Shown here: positions 25,576-34,310 of the stretch, piece after piece
Numbering within the stretch: position 1 is the stretch's first letter
Layout: each line of letters opens with the position of its first letter
NCBI GenBank assembly: GCA_036501485.1
Contig: DASYAG010000123.1
Coordinates: 1-64,000, forward strand
DNA length: 64,000 bases
From: PALSA-607 sp036501485
Lineage (GTDB): Bacteria > Actinomycetota > Actinomycetes > Acidothermales > Acidothermaceae
Direction: 5' to 3'
Notes under the pieces: model-generated
What the model was told of the DNA's origin: nothing
The model's input: the letters and a program-made list of their open reading frames with translations, nothing else
Databases searched by the model: none
Program-made: the position numbers and the translations under genes

Positions 25576-27066
25576 ATGGCAGCACAGCGCGCGCGGTCGG
25601 CCGTCAAGGCCGTGACCAGGGCACCGGCGAAGGCCGCCACTCGACCGGCGTCGAAGCTCAGTGTCGCGAAGGCGACGAGTCGCCCCGTCGCGAAGGCGAC
25701 GCCGGCCCGGAAGGCTGCCCCTGCGCGCACGGCTCCCGTGCGTACGGCTCCGGTCCGCAAGGCCGCTCCGGCGCGTAAGGTTGCGCCCGCCAAGAAGGTT
25801 GCACCAGCCCGCAAGGTCGTGCCGGCCAAGAAGGCCGCGCCGGCGAAGAAGGTCACACCAGCCCGCAAGGTCCCGCCGGTCAAGAAGGTTGCCCCCGCGA
25901 AGAAGGCCGCGGCAAAGCGACCGACGGCGAAGAAGACACCACCGGTGAACTCCCGAACCGCAAAGAAGGCAGCGCCGCTTAAGAACGCCGTACCCGCAAA
26001 GAAGGCAGCACCCGCAAAGAAGGCACTGCTCGTGAAGAAGGCCACACCAGCAAAGAAGGCCGCACCGGCCAAGAAGGCGGCGCCGGCCAAGAAGGCCGTC
26101 GCCTCGAAGGCCGTCGCCTCGAAGGCAGCACCCCCAAAGAAGGCTGCACCCGCGGCGAAAGCGTCGCCGGTCAAGACCGCAGCACCAGTCAAGCAGACCG
26201 TTGCGGCAACGGCTGCGCCCGCGACGAAGGCTGCGGCGGCCAAGAAGACGACTCCCGTTAAGGCCGCGGCGCCCGTGAAGCAGGCAGCGCCCGCGAAGGC
26301 AGCGGCAGCACCTGCAGCGCCTACTAAGGCGCCCGCCAAGGCAGCACCGGCCAAGGCCGCAGCCGTGGACAACGTCGCCGTGCCCGCGCCCGCGCCCGCG
26401 CCGACGGCAGCGACCGCGCCTGTCGCGACGGCACCAGCCAAGGCAGCACCAGCCAAGGCAGCACCAGCCAAGACAGCACCAGCCAAGACAGCAACGACCA
26501 AGGCGCCCGCCGCGGCCGCCGCGCCGGCAGAGGCCGCAGTTGCGACTGCCTTGACGGGCCCGGTGACCCCGGCCACCCCGGCGTCCGACTCGACAACAGG
26601 TTCAGTCCCAGCCGCGGATCCCGCTGCGGAGCCACCAGTAGCCCGCGTTGCTCCTACACCCGTGAAAAAGCTGCCGCCCCCGCCGCCGGTGATCCCTGAT
26701 GAGCCGTGGACAAAGAAGGAGCTGACGGCGATCCGCATCGAGCTCGAGGCGGAGGCTGAGCGGCTGCGCGGGGAGATTGAGATCGCTGAGTCCGAGCTCG
26801 CTGATCGTCTCCGCGACGGCGGCGACGGCGCCGGTGATGATCAGGCCGATGCGGGTACCAAGACGTTCGAGCGCGAGCACGAGATGTCGCTGGCCAACAA
26901 CGCGCGTGACCTGCTGGTTCAGACGGAACACGCGCTCGGCCGGATCGAAGACGGTACCTACGGGCGCTGCGAGAACTGCGGCAACCCGATTGGCAAGCTT
27001 CGACTTCAGGCCAACCCTCGTGCGACCCTGTGTGTGTCATGCAAACAACGCGAGGAACGTCGCTAA
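25576..27066 (+). CDS. TraR/DksA zinc-finger protein with long H1-like Lys/Ala/Pro region
   Basis: A 496-residue two-part protein. Residues 1 to about 350 are almost only Ala, Lys, Pro, Val and Thr in repeated A-K-K-A and P-A-K-K blocks like histone H1 or bacterial HctB tails, turning to A/T/P-rich near 270-370. The C-terminal 110 residues hold a coiled coil and a TraR/DksA C4 zinc finger (C465, C468, C486, C489). The C-terminal domain suggests RNA polymerase binding; the basic region suggests nucleic acid binding. ATG 25576 has AAAGG upstream. The pair with lspA is common in actinobacteria. Function is inferred. Confidence 0.88.
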   Translation: MAAQRARSAVKAVTRAPAKAATRPASKLSVAKATSRPVAKATPARKAAPARTAPVRTAPVRKAAPARKVAPAKKVAPARKVVPAKKAAPAKKVTPARKVPPVKKVAPAKKAAAKRPTAKKTPPVNSRTAKKAAPLKNAVPAKKAAPAKKALLVKKATPAKKAAPAKKAAPAKKAVASKAVASKAAPPKKAAPAAKASPVKTAAPVKQTVAATAAPATKAAAAKKTTPVKAAAPVKQAAPAKAAAAPAAPTKAPAKAAPAKAAAVDNVAVPAPAPAPTAATAPVATAPAKAAPAKAAPAKTAPAKTATTKAPAAAAAPAEAAVATALTGPVTPATPASDSTTGSVPAADPAAEPPVARVAPTPVKKLPPPPPVIPDEPWTKKELTAIRIELEAEAERLRGEIEIAESELADRLRDGGDGAGDDQADAGTKTFEREHEMSLANNARDLLVQTEHALGRIEDGTYGRCENCGNPIGKLRLQANPRATLCVSCKQREERR

Positions 27067-27716
27067 ACGGACCAGGAGCCAGCACCGAGCCGGATTCGAC
27101 CGCCGTGGGTCGGCGACGCTACGTCGGCGTGCTCATCGCGGTGGCCGCCTTCGTCATCGCCGCGGACGTCATTTCCAAGATCATCGTGGTTGCCAAGTTG
27201 TCGGGCCGGCCACCCGTGCGGCTCCTCGACGGATTGCTGACCTTGGACTACACCCGCAACGCGGGTGCGGCGTTCAGCATCGGCACCGGCGCTACTTACC
27301 TGTTCGGGATCGTCGCCATCGCAGTGATCGTGGTCATCCTGCGCACATCGCGGCGGCTGTTCAGCAAGCCCTGGGCAGTCGTGCTCGGATTGCTGCTCGG
27401 CGGAGCGACTGGCAACTTGATCGACCGACTCCTTCGCTCGCCCGGGGTGATGCGGGGCTACGTCGTCGACTGGATTCAGCTCCCGCACTTTGCCGTTTTC
27501 AACCTTGCGGACTCTGCGATCAGCATCGGCGGTGTGCTCGCAGTCCTGCTCGCCTTGATGGGCCGCCAGCTCGACGGATCGGTGGCCCGATCGCAGCACT
27601 CGCAGCAGCGACTCGAGACGAACGGGACGACGGCGGCGAGCGCCGCGACGGACGCTGCGTCGACGGGTACTGCGTCGACGGGTATTACGGCCAGCCCAGA
27701 CGAGACCGATTCGTGA
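27039..27716 (+). CDS. lspA: Lipoprotein signal peptidase (signal peptidase II)
   Basis: A 225-residue inner membrane aspartyl protease that cleaves signal peptides from prolipoproteins. Four membrane helices and the two catalytic-Asp regions, GNLIDRL and FNLADSAISIG, plus TRNAGAAFS, are clear. The start is uncertain: ATG 27039 overlaps the previous gene by 28 bases, and GTG 27105 would remove 22 polar residues. The last 35 residues are Ala/Ser/Thr-rich, partly from a tandem TGCGTCGACGGGTA repeat. It works with lgt, encoded 25 kb away. Confidence 0.92.
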   Translation: MQTTRGTSLNGPGASTEPDSTAVGRRRYVGVLIAVAAFVIAADVISKIIVVAKLSGRPPVRLLDGLLTLDYTRNAGAAFSIGTGATYLFGIVAIAVIVVILRTSRRLFSKPWAVVLGLLLGGATGNLIDRLLRSPGVMRGYVVDWIQLPHFAVFNLADSAISIGGVLAVLLALMGRQLDGSVARSQHSQQRLETNGTTAASAATDAASTGTASTGITASPDETDS

Positions 27717-27755
27717 GCAGGTATTTCTCGTGACCAGGTATTTCTCGTGACCAGT
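27711..27755 (+). repeat. 17-bp tandem repeat, 2.6 copies, at the lspA-rluD junction
   Basis: TCGTGAGCAGGTATTTC (27711-27727) and TCGTGACCAGGTATTTC (27728-27744) are followed by a partial third copy TCGTGACCAG. Each copy contains GTGA. The first gives the lspA stop and the third gives the rluD start; frames opened at the first two GTGs end at once. Confidence 0.95.
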
Positions 27756-28724
27756 GCGACATTCGAGCCGGGCACTGTTCGTGCGTTGGAGGTACCCGAG
27801 GGCCTCGAAGGCGAACGACTCGACGCGGCGCTCGCCCGACTCTTCGGCTTTTCGCGAACCCGTGCAGCGGAGTTAATCGGGCAGGGCCGGGTGCAGTTAG
27901 ACGGCGCGGCACCTATCAAGTCCGACCGTGTGACGGCGGGCTCTTGGCTGCAGGTCGAACTGCCCGAAGTGGCCGCCGTCGGGCCGGCGATCGTCGCCAC
28001 GCCGGTTGCGAACCTGCTCATCGTCTACGACGACGCCGACATCGTGGTGGTCGACAAACCGGTGGGCGTTGCGGCGCATCCGAGCCCGGGCTGGGACGGA
28101 CCGACTGTCGTCGGAGCTCTCGTGGCGGCCGGCTATCGGGTGTCGACGTCGGGCGCGGAGGAGCGCCAGGGCGTCGTACATCGTCTCGACGTCGGCACCA
28201 GCGGACTGATGGTGGTCGCGAAGAGCGAGCACGCCTACACGATGCTGAAGCAGGCCTTTCGGGATCGCACCGTCGACAAGACCTACCACGCACTCGTTCA
28301 GGGCCATCCCGACCCTGCACGGGGCACGATTGACGGACCCATCGATCGCCACCCGGTCAACGACTACAAGTTCGCTGTGGTCGCCGACGGCAAGCCGAGC
28401 ATCACCCACTACGAGACGCTCGAAGGTCACGCCATGGCGAGCCTGCTCGAGGTCAAGCTCGAGACCGGACGCACGCATCAGATCCGAGTGCACATGGCAG
28501 CCTTGCGCCATCCGTGCGTCGGCGATCTTGCGTATGGCGCCGATCCGACTCTTGCGGCAAAGCTCGGACTGACACGGCAGTGGCTGCACGCGGTGCGGCT
28601 CGCGTTCGCGCACCCTGGCGACGGTCACTGGATCGAGTTCACTAGCACGTATCCGCCCGACCTCGAGCATGCCCTCCAGATCGTCCGGGCCGGGGTCGAA
28701 GGCGAGCGCCGTGCACACTCGTGA
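27747..28724 (+). CDS. rluD: RluA/RluD-family 23S rRNA pseudouridine synthase
   Basis: A 325-residue pseudouridine synthase. An N-terminal S4 RNA-binding domain (about 17-75) is followed by the RluA catalytic domain, with the catalytic aspartate D148 in HRLD148VGTSGLMVVAK. The family isomerises uridines in 23S rRNA (RluD: helix 69 positions), though the exact target is inferred. The GTG at 27747 is the third copy of a tandem repeat; earlier copies cannot be the start. It overlaps the next gene by 14 bases. RluD follows lspA in many actinobacteria. Confidence 0.92.
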   Translation: MTSATFEPGTVRALEVPEGLEGERLDAALARLFGFSRTRAAELIGQGRVQLDGAAPIKSDRVTAGSWLQVELPEVAAVGPAIVATPVANLLIVYDDADIVVVDKPVGVAAHPSPGWDGPTVVGALVAAGYRVSTSGAEERQGVVHRLDVGTSGLMVVAKSEHAYTMLKQAFRDRTVDKTYHALVQGHPDPARGTIDGPIDRHPVNDYKFAVVADGKPSITHYETLEGHAMASLLEVKLETGRTHQIRVHMAALRHPCVGDLAYGADPTLAAKLGLTRQWLHAVRLAFAHPGDGHWIEFTSTYPPDLEHALQIVRAGVEGERRAHS

Positions 28725-29112
28725 ACTGCAGATCACCAGCGGCGCGGAGTTGGTGACTGATCTGACCGATGCGGTGGCCGGCTTCTGTAGCGGTCTCGGT
28801 GACGGGCTAGTTAACGTCTTCGTGCCGCACGCAACCGCAGGCGTCGCGTTGATCGAGACCGGTTCTGGCAGTGAGCGCGACCTTGCCGCCACGATAGATC
28901 GGATCTGGCCCCTCGACGTCCGATATGCGCATTCGCATGGCTCGCCCGGGCACGGCCGCGATCACGTCCTGCCTGCCTTCGTCTCGCCATCGATCGTGCT
29001 TCCGGTTCTCGGTGGCTCGCCTACGCTCGGCACCTGGCAGAGCGTCGTGCTCGTCGACAGCAATGTCGACAATCCGCGACGCACGGTGCGGCTGACCTTC
29101 ATCCCTGGCTGA
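28711..29112 (+). CDS. YjbQ-family (UPF0047) protein
   Basis: A 133-residue YjbQ-family protein. The family fold has a conserved metal-site-like HATAGVALIE and SHGSPGHGRDHVLPAF segment, both visible. Members are described as secondary thiamine-phosphate synthase-like, but the cellular role is unclear. GTG 28711 gives MHTRELQITSG and overlaps the rluD end; GAAGGCGAG lies just upstream as a ribosome site. Confidence 0.9.
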   Translation: MHTRELQITSGAELVTDLTDAVAGFCSGLGDGLVNVFVPHATAGVALIETGSGSERDLAATIDRIWPLDVRYAHSHGSPGHGRDHVLPAFVSPSIVLPVLGGSPTLGTWQSVVLVDSNVDNPRRTVRLTFIPG

Positions 29113-29170
29113 TTTGGCGTCGGGACTGTTGGCCACCGTGTCGGACCGGAGGGCTGTCGGCGGCTGGGTT

Positions 29171-29176
29171 TAGAGT
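29171..29176 (+). promoter_or_regulatory. -10-like TAGAGT upstream of dnaE
   Basis: TTTAGAGT lies in the 226-bp gap before dnaE, giving a leader of about 155 bases. No convincing -35 is present. Confidence 0.3.
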
Positions 29177-29338
29177 CATGCGGTCGGGCCCGGTTAGGGC
29201 TCGAGCGATGAGAAGCAGTGAAGAAAAGCAGTGGCAACGGCAAGGCCGCCTTCCCCCGGTCGACGTCCCGAGCACCACGGCACAGTCGCAACCAGGGCGT
29301 CCAGATACTGGGCGCGGACGACGGGAGGTCGCGCAGCT

Positions 29339-32300
29339 GTGGCAGCGAGCAGTGACTCCTTCGTCCACCTCCACGTGCACACCGAGTACTCGATGCTCGA
29401 CGGCGCCGCGCGGCTGACTGATCTCTTCAAAGAGACCGTCGCAATGGGCATGCCGGCGCTCGCGATGACTGACCACGGCAACGTGTTCGGCGCGTACGAC
29501 TTCTACAAGAAGGCGAACGAAGCTGGCGTGACGCCCATCATCGGCATGGAGGGCTACCTCGCCCCAGGCAGCCGATTCGAACGCAAGCGGGCAGCACTGA
29601 CTGGTGCATCCATCGACGGCAACGCCGGCGAGATGTACACGCACATGACGTTGCTCGCCGAAAACACTGCCGGCATGCACAACTTGTTCAAGTTGAGCAG
29701 CCTCGCGAGCCTCGAGGGTTACTACTACAAGCCGCGCATGGATCGCGAACTCCTGCAGACCTACGCGAAGGGCGTTATCGCCACCACGGGCTGCCCCAGC
29801 GGTGAGGTGAGCCGGCTGCTCCAGCAGGGTCAGTACGAGCTGGCGAAGAAAGCGGCTTCGGACTACCGCGACATCTTCGGCCCGGAGAACTTCTACTGCG
29901 AGCTGATGGACCACGGCATCGACATCGAACTGCGCCACCGCGACGACCTGCTCCGGTTGGCTCGCGAACTCCAGCTGCCGTTGCTTGCGACGAACGACCT
30001 GCACTACACGTACGCGAAAGACTGGGAGGCGCACGAAGTATTGCTGTGCGTGCAGACCGGAAAGACGATGGCCGATCCGAACCGTCTCACGATGGGTGAG
30101 GGCCAGCTCTACCTCAAGACGCCACAGGAGATGCGCGAGATCTGGCGCGAGTTGCCCGAAGCATGTGACAACACTCTTGCGATCGCCGAACGGATTCACA
30201 TCGAGTTCAATGAGGGCGCGAATCTCATGCCGAACTTCCCCGTTCCGGCGGGCGAAAGTGAAGAGTCGTGGCTTGTCAAGGAAGTCGAGTTAGGGCTGCA
30301 CAAGCGCTTTCCGCTCGGGATTCCCGACGCGCACCGAACGCAAGCCAACTACGAACTCGGCGTCATCGGCCAGATGGGCTTTCCTGGTTATTTCCTCGTC
30401 GTCGCAGACCTGGTGCGCTATGCCCAGAGCAGCGGCATTCGGGTCGGACCAGGGCGCGGCAGTGCAGTCGGCTCCATGGTTTCGTACGCCCTGGGCATCA
30501 CGCAGCTCGACCCGATCCATCACAAGTTGTTGTTCGAGCGGTTCCTCAACCCCGAGCGCATCTCGATGCCCGACATCGACATGGACTTCGACGAGCGTCG
30601 TCGTGGCGACATGATCCGCTACGCGACGGAGAAGTACGGCGAGGAGCGAGTCGCGCAGATCATCACCTACGGCACGATCAAGGCCAAGCAGGCGGTGAAA
30701 GACTCGGCGCGGGTGCTCGGATTCCCCTTTGCGACGTCCGACCAGATCACCAAGGTCATGCCACCGCCGCTGATGGGCAAGGATGTCCCGCTCGCCGGCA
30801 TCTTCGATCCTGACCATCCGCGTTACAGCGAGGCGGGGGAGTTCCGCGCGCTCTACGAAGCCAACCCCGATGTGAAGAAGGTCGTCGACACCGCACGCGA
30901 CCTCGAGGGCCTCAAACGCCAATGGGGCGTACACGCGGCCGGCGTCATCTTGTCGCGCGAGCCTTTGCTCGACGTCATTCCGATTCATCGGCGCGACCAA
31001 GACGGCGCGATCATCACCCAGTTCGACATGGGCGCGTGCGAGGCGCTCGGGCTGCTGAAGATGGACTTTCTCGGCCTGCGCAACCTCACGATCCTCGATG
31101 ACTGCCTTGCCGGCATCAAGAACAACCGCGGCGAAGAAGTCGTGCTCGAGACACTCGATCTCGACGCCGACCAGAACACCTACGATCTGCTCAGCCGCGG
31201 CGACACCCTCGGGATCTTTCAGCTCGAAGGCGGTGGCATGCGCGCGCTCCTGCGATCGATGCGTCCGACCTCCTTCGCTGACATCTCTGCTGTCGGCTCG
31301 CTTTACCGGCCGGGGCCGATGGGCGCTAACGCGCACAACGACTACGCCGACCGCAAAAACGGCCGCAAGCCCGTGGTGGCGATCCATCCGGAGCTCGCGG
31401 AGCCGCTCGACGAGATCCTCGGCGAAACCCATGGTCTGCTCGTTTATCAGGAGCAAGTGCTCGCGATCGCGCAGAAGGTAGCCGGCTACTCGCTCGGCCA
31501 GGCCGACTTGCTGCGTAAGGCGATGGGCAAGAAGAGGAAGGAAATCCTCGACAAGGAATACGACTTCTTCAGCGCCGGTATGCGCGAGCGTGGTTATAGC
31601 CCGGGCGCGATCAAGGCGCTGTGGGACACCCTTGTGCCGTTCTCCGACTACGGGTTCAACAAGGCACACAGCGCTGGATATGGCGTGGTGTCGTACTGGA
31701 CCGCCTACCTGAAGGCCAACTATCCCGCTGAGTACATGGCCGCGTTGCTGACCAGCGTCAAGGATGACAAAGACAAGTCGGCGCTGTACCTGCACGAATG
31801 CAGGCGGATGGGCATCAAGGTGCTGCCGCCCGACGTCAACGAGTCCGACTCCAACTTCACGCCGCGCGGCACCGACATCAGGTTCGGTCTGTCGGCAATC
31901 CGCAACGTCGGCGAGAACGTGGTCGGGTCGATTATCGAGACGCGTCGCACGAAGGGCCGTTACAAGGACTTCACCGACTTCCTTGCCAAGGTCGAGCCGG
32001 TTGTCTGTAACAAGAAGGTCGTCGAGTCACTCATCAAGGCTGGATCCTTCGATTCACTCGGGCACACGCGACGCGGCTTGGTCGCGGTGCACGCGGAAAT
32101 CATCGATGCCGCGATGGGCACCAAACGGGCCGAGGCGGTCGGCCAGTTCGACCTGTTCGGTTCCGCGGCCGAGGCGGATGGTCCGACCGGATTAGGCCTC
32201 GCGTTCGAGATCGCGATTCCGTCGACGGAGTGGGACAAGACTGCGCTGCTCGCCGCCGAGCGCGACATGCTCGGACTCTACGTCTCTGACCATCCGCTCT

Positions 32301-32866
32301 TTGGCATCGAGCACGTTCTTTCAAGACTCGTCGACTGCTCGATCAGCTCGTTGTCGGCCGACGAACATCCCGATGGCGGCATCATCACGATCGGCGGCAT
32401 TGTCTCCGGCTTGCAACGCAAGATGACCAAGCAGGGCAACCCCTGGGCGATCGCGACTGTCGAGGATCTCGAAGGCTCCATCGAAGTGCTGTTCTTCCCG
32501 CAGACCTACCAGCAGTACGCGATGTCGCTGTCGGAGGACGCGGTCATTTGCGTCAAGGGCCGGTTGACCCATCGCGACGACGGTTTGAACGTGCAGGCGA
32601 TCGAGCTGTTCCTTCCCGACATCGGCGAAGCTGCCCAGCGCGGACCTGTTGTCTTGCAGTTGCCTGCGGCCCGTTGCACGCCACCCGTGGTCGAGCGTTT
32701 GCGCGAGGTGTTGGCGACCCATCCGGGCGTAACCGAGGTCCAGCTGCAGCTGCGAAACGGCGCTCGCACGACGGTGCTGCGACTCGATGAGAATCTTCGC
32801 GTTGATGCGACACCCGCATTGATGGGTGACCTCAAGGCGTTACTCGGCCCGTCCTGCCTCGTGTAA
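29339..32866 (+). CDS. dnaE: DNA polymerase III alpha subunit (DnaE1)
   Basis: A 1175-residue replicative polymerase subunit. An N-terminal PHP domain begins with HLHVHTEYSMLDG and has MTDHGN. The polymerase core carries the catalytic aspartates D412 and D414 in PDIDMDF, and GRGSAVGSMVSYALG. The C-terminal part has the helix-hairpin-helix, an OB fold (GIVSGLQRKMTKQGNPWA) and a tail. I start at GTG 29339, with GGGAGG upstream, because the peptide then begins just before the PHP domain. The frame upstream adds 36 Arg/Pro-rich residues without family similarity. Confidence 0.97.
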   Translation: MAASSDSFVHLHVHTEYSMLDGAARLTDLFKETVAMGMPALAMTDHGNVFGAYDFYKKANEAGVTPIIGMEGYLAPGSRFERKRAALTGASIDGNAGEMYTHMTLLAENTAGMHNLFKLSSLASLEGYYYKPRMDRELLQTYAKGVIATTGCPSGEVSRLLQQGQYELAKKAASDYRDIFGPENFYCELMDHGIDIELRHRDDLLRLARELQLPLLATNDLHYTYAKDWEAHEVLLCVQTGKTMADPNRLTMGEGQLYLKTPQEMREIWRELPEACDNTLAIAERIHIEFNEGANLMPNFPVPAGESEESWLVKEVELGLHKRFPLGIPDAHRTQANYELGVIGQMGFPGYFLVVADLVRYAQSSGIRVGPGRGSAVGSMVSYALGITQLDPIHHKLLFERFLNPERISMPDIDMDFDERRRGDMIRYATEKYGEERVAQIITYGTIKAKQAVKDSARVLGFPFATSDQITKVMPPPLMGKDVPLAGIFDPDHPRYSEAGEFRALYEANPDVKKVVDTARDLEGLKRQWGVHAAGVILSREPLLDVIPIHRRDQDGAIITQFDMGACEALGLLKMDFLGLRNLTILDDCLAGIKNNRGEEVVLETLDLDADQNTYDLLSRGDTLGIFQLEGGGMRALLRSMRPTSFADISAVGSLYRPGPMGANAHNDYADRKNGRKPVVAIHPELAEPLDEILGETHGLLVYQEQVLAIAQKVAGYSLGQADLLRKAMGKKRKEILDKEYDFFSAGMRERGYSPGAIKALWDTLVPFSDYGFNKAHSAGYGVVSYWTAYLKANYPAEYMAALLTSVKDDKDKSALYLHECRRMGIKVLPPDVNESDSNFTPRGTDIRFGLSAIRNVGENVVGSIIETRRTKGRYKDFTDFLAKVEPVVCNKKVVESLIKAGSFDSLGHTRRGLVAVHAEIIDAAMGTKRAEAVGQFDLFGSAAEADGPTGLGLAFEIAIPSTEWDKTALLAAERDMLGLYVSDHPLFGIEHVLSRLVDCSISSLSADEHPDGGIITIGGIVSGLQRKMTKQGNPWAIATVEDLEGSIEVLFFPQTYQQYAMSLSEDAVICVKGRLTHRDDGLNVQAIELFLPDIGEAAQRGPVVLQLPAARCTPPVVERLREVLATHPGVTEVQLQLRNGARTTVLRLDENLRVDATPALMGDLKALLGPSCLV

Positions 32867-32893
32867 CTGCCTTCCGAGAGGCATCATGGACAC

Positions 32894-32980
32894 ATGTCAA
32901 CCGTCGGCCGTCGCTCGATCTTCTCCTCACTCACCCTCGCCATCGCCCGCTTCCTGCGCCGTCGACGGCGCGGCTTCTAG
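32894..32980 (+). CDS. Possible 28-residue basic peptide
   Basis: An ATG opens a 28-residue frame, MSTVGRRSIFSSLTLAIARF followed by RRRRRGF. A short amphipathic or hydrophobic stretch ends in six basic residues, like a membrane-associated micropeptide. It lies in the dnaE-glsB gap with no other coding content. There is no strong ribosome site. I do not recognise it. Confidence 0.3.
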   Translation: MSTVGRRSIFSSLTLAIARFLRRRRRGF

Positions 32981-33010
32981 GCGGCTCGACTTTCTAGGAA
33001 TGAGAGACCC

Positions 33011-33283
33011 ATGCTCGGCTTGATCATCAGCCTGATCATCATCGGGCTAGTTGCGGGGTCGCTCGCCAGGCTGGCGGTGCCAGGCAAGCAGGATCTGACC
33101 ATCCGCGGCACGATCCTGCTCGGCGTCATCGGGTCGTTCGTGGGCGGCTTCCTGGGTTACTTGCTGTTCCACCATCACGCGGGCGGCGGGTTCATTCAGC
33201 CGTCCGGCATCATCGGCTCGGTCATCGGCTCGGTCATCGTGCTATTGCTGTGGCTCAGGTTGGGCGACAAGTCGCGTCGGTAG
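33011..33283 (+). CDS. GlsB/YeaQ/YmgE-family membrane protein
   Basis: A 90-residue protein with three hydrophobic segments and the glycine-rich pattern of the transglycosylase-associated (GlsB/YeaQ/YmgE) family: GLVAGSLARLAVPGKQD, LGVIGSFVGGFLGYL and GSVIGSVIVLLLW. The family is linked to envelope stress; its exact function is unknown. It stands alone between dnaE and the ABC genes. Confidence 0.9.
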   Translation: MLGLIISLIIIGLVAGSLARLAVPGKQDLTIRGTILLGVIGSFVGGFLGYLLFHHHAGGGFIQPSGIIGSVIGSVIVLLLWLRLGDKSRR

Positions 33284-33308
33284 GTGATTGGCCGCCTTGG
33301 CGCCCGGT

Positions 33309-33314
33309 TAGGCT
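33309..33314 (+). promoter_or_regulatory. -10-like TAGGCT before the ABC operon
   Basis: TAGGCT lies nine bases before the ATG at 33324, suggesting a nearly leaderless transcript for the ABC pair. No clear -35. Confidence 0.4.
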
Positions 33315-33323
33315 GCTCGCGAG

Positions 33324-34310
33324 ATGACGGCCACCAAGCGCGAGGGTGCCGAGCCGGGAATTGCCTACGTCGTCAGCGGTCTTTCGAAGGTCTACCGAAC
33401 AAAGTCGGGCGACGTCACGGCGACTGACGGCGTTGACCTTGAGGTACGTCGGGGCGAGGTCTTCGGGCTGCTTGGCCCCAATGGCGCGGGCAAGACCAGC
33501 GTGGTGCGCCAACTCATCGGGTTGCTGCGTCCGGACGCCGGCCGGATCGCGCTGTTCGGCCGTGACATCGTTGCCCAGCCCCGCGTCGTCCCCGATTTCG
33601 TTGCTTATCTCCCGCAGGACGACGCCGCACTCGCTGACCAGACGCCAGCCGACGCGCTCGAAACGACTGCCCGGCTGCGGGGGCTCTCGCGCCGCGACGC
33701 AATCGTGGCGCGTGACGGCGTGATCAGCGAGCTGGGGCTCGACGGGTTCGCAAGCAGGCCGATTGCCAAGCTGTCCGGAGGTCAGCGCAGGTTGGCCGGC
33801 GTTGGCGCTGCTCTCGTCGGTGATCGGCCTGTGTTGGTCCTCGACGAGCCGACGACTGGCCTCGATCCGACCGCCCGGCGGGCGGTGTGGGCGGCGATCG
33901 AACGCCGACGCGCCGAGCAGTCGACAACCGTGGTCCTAGTCACCCATAACGTGCTCGAGGCCGAGACCGTGCTCGACCGGGTCGCGATTTTGGACTGCGG
34001 TCGCGTCATCGCCAGCGACACACCGGGGCGGCTAAAGGCGCTGGTCGATCGCGAGGTGCGGCTCGAACTTGTGTGGCGGCACGATCCGCCCGGCGACGAC
34101 CCACTTGCGATCTCGCTTCGGGCGCGGGCGATCGAGCACGGCCGGCGGTGGAGCGTGCGGTTGCCTGCCGACGAAGCACGCGCAGCACTCGCCGAGCTGA
34201 CAAATGGCCCGCTGTTCGCCGCACTCGACGACTTCACGCTGTCGACGCCGTCACTTGAAGACGTCTACCTCACCCTCGGCGGCGCAGCGCGCGACTTGGA
34301 ACGCGCGTGA
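33324..34310 (+). CDS. ABC transporter ATP-binding protein
   Basis: A 328-residue ABC ATPase of the exporter (CcmA/DrrA-like) class. Walker A GPNGAGKTS is at 51-59, the signature LSGGQRR at about 149-155, and Walker B VLVLDEPTTGLDP follows; the switch region VLVTHNVLEAE is intact. The C-terminal 90 residues form an extra domain usual in DrrA-like subunits. The next gene overlaps by four bases and encodes the permease, so the two form one exporter. The cargo is unknown. Confidence 0.93.
   Translation: MTATKREGAEPGIAYVVSGLSKVYRTKSGDVTATDGVDLEVRRGEVFGLLGPNGAGKTSVVRQLIGLLRPDAGRIALFGRDIVAQPRVVPDFVAYLPQDDAALADQTPADALETTARLRGLSRRDAIVARDGVISELGLDGFASRPIAKLSGGQRRLAGVGAALVGDRPVLVLDEPTTGLDPTARRAVWAAIERRRAEQSTTVVLVTHNVLEAETVLDRVAILDCGRVIASDTPGRLKALVDREVRLELVWRHDPPGDDPLAISLRARAIEHGRRWSVRLPADEARAALAELTNGPLFAALDDFTLSTPSLEDVYLTLGGAARDLERA

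Noticed and set aside
25518..26738. A 406-codon antisense frame coding a Phe/Ala/Gly repeat protein
   Set aside because: It is the reverse reading of the Lys/Ala codon repeats in the TraR/DksA gene. No ribosome site or independent structure supports it.
29231..29338. Upstream extension of DnaE
   Set aside because: The 36 extra residues are Arg/Pro-rich and lack similarity; GGGAGG before GTG 29339 gives the family N-terminus.
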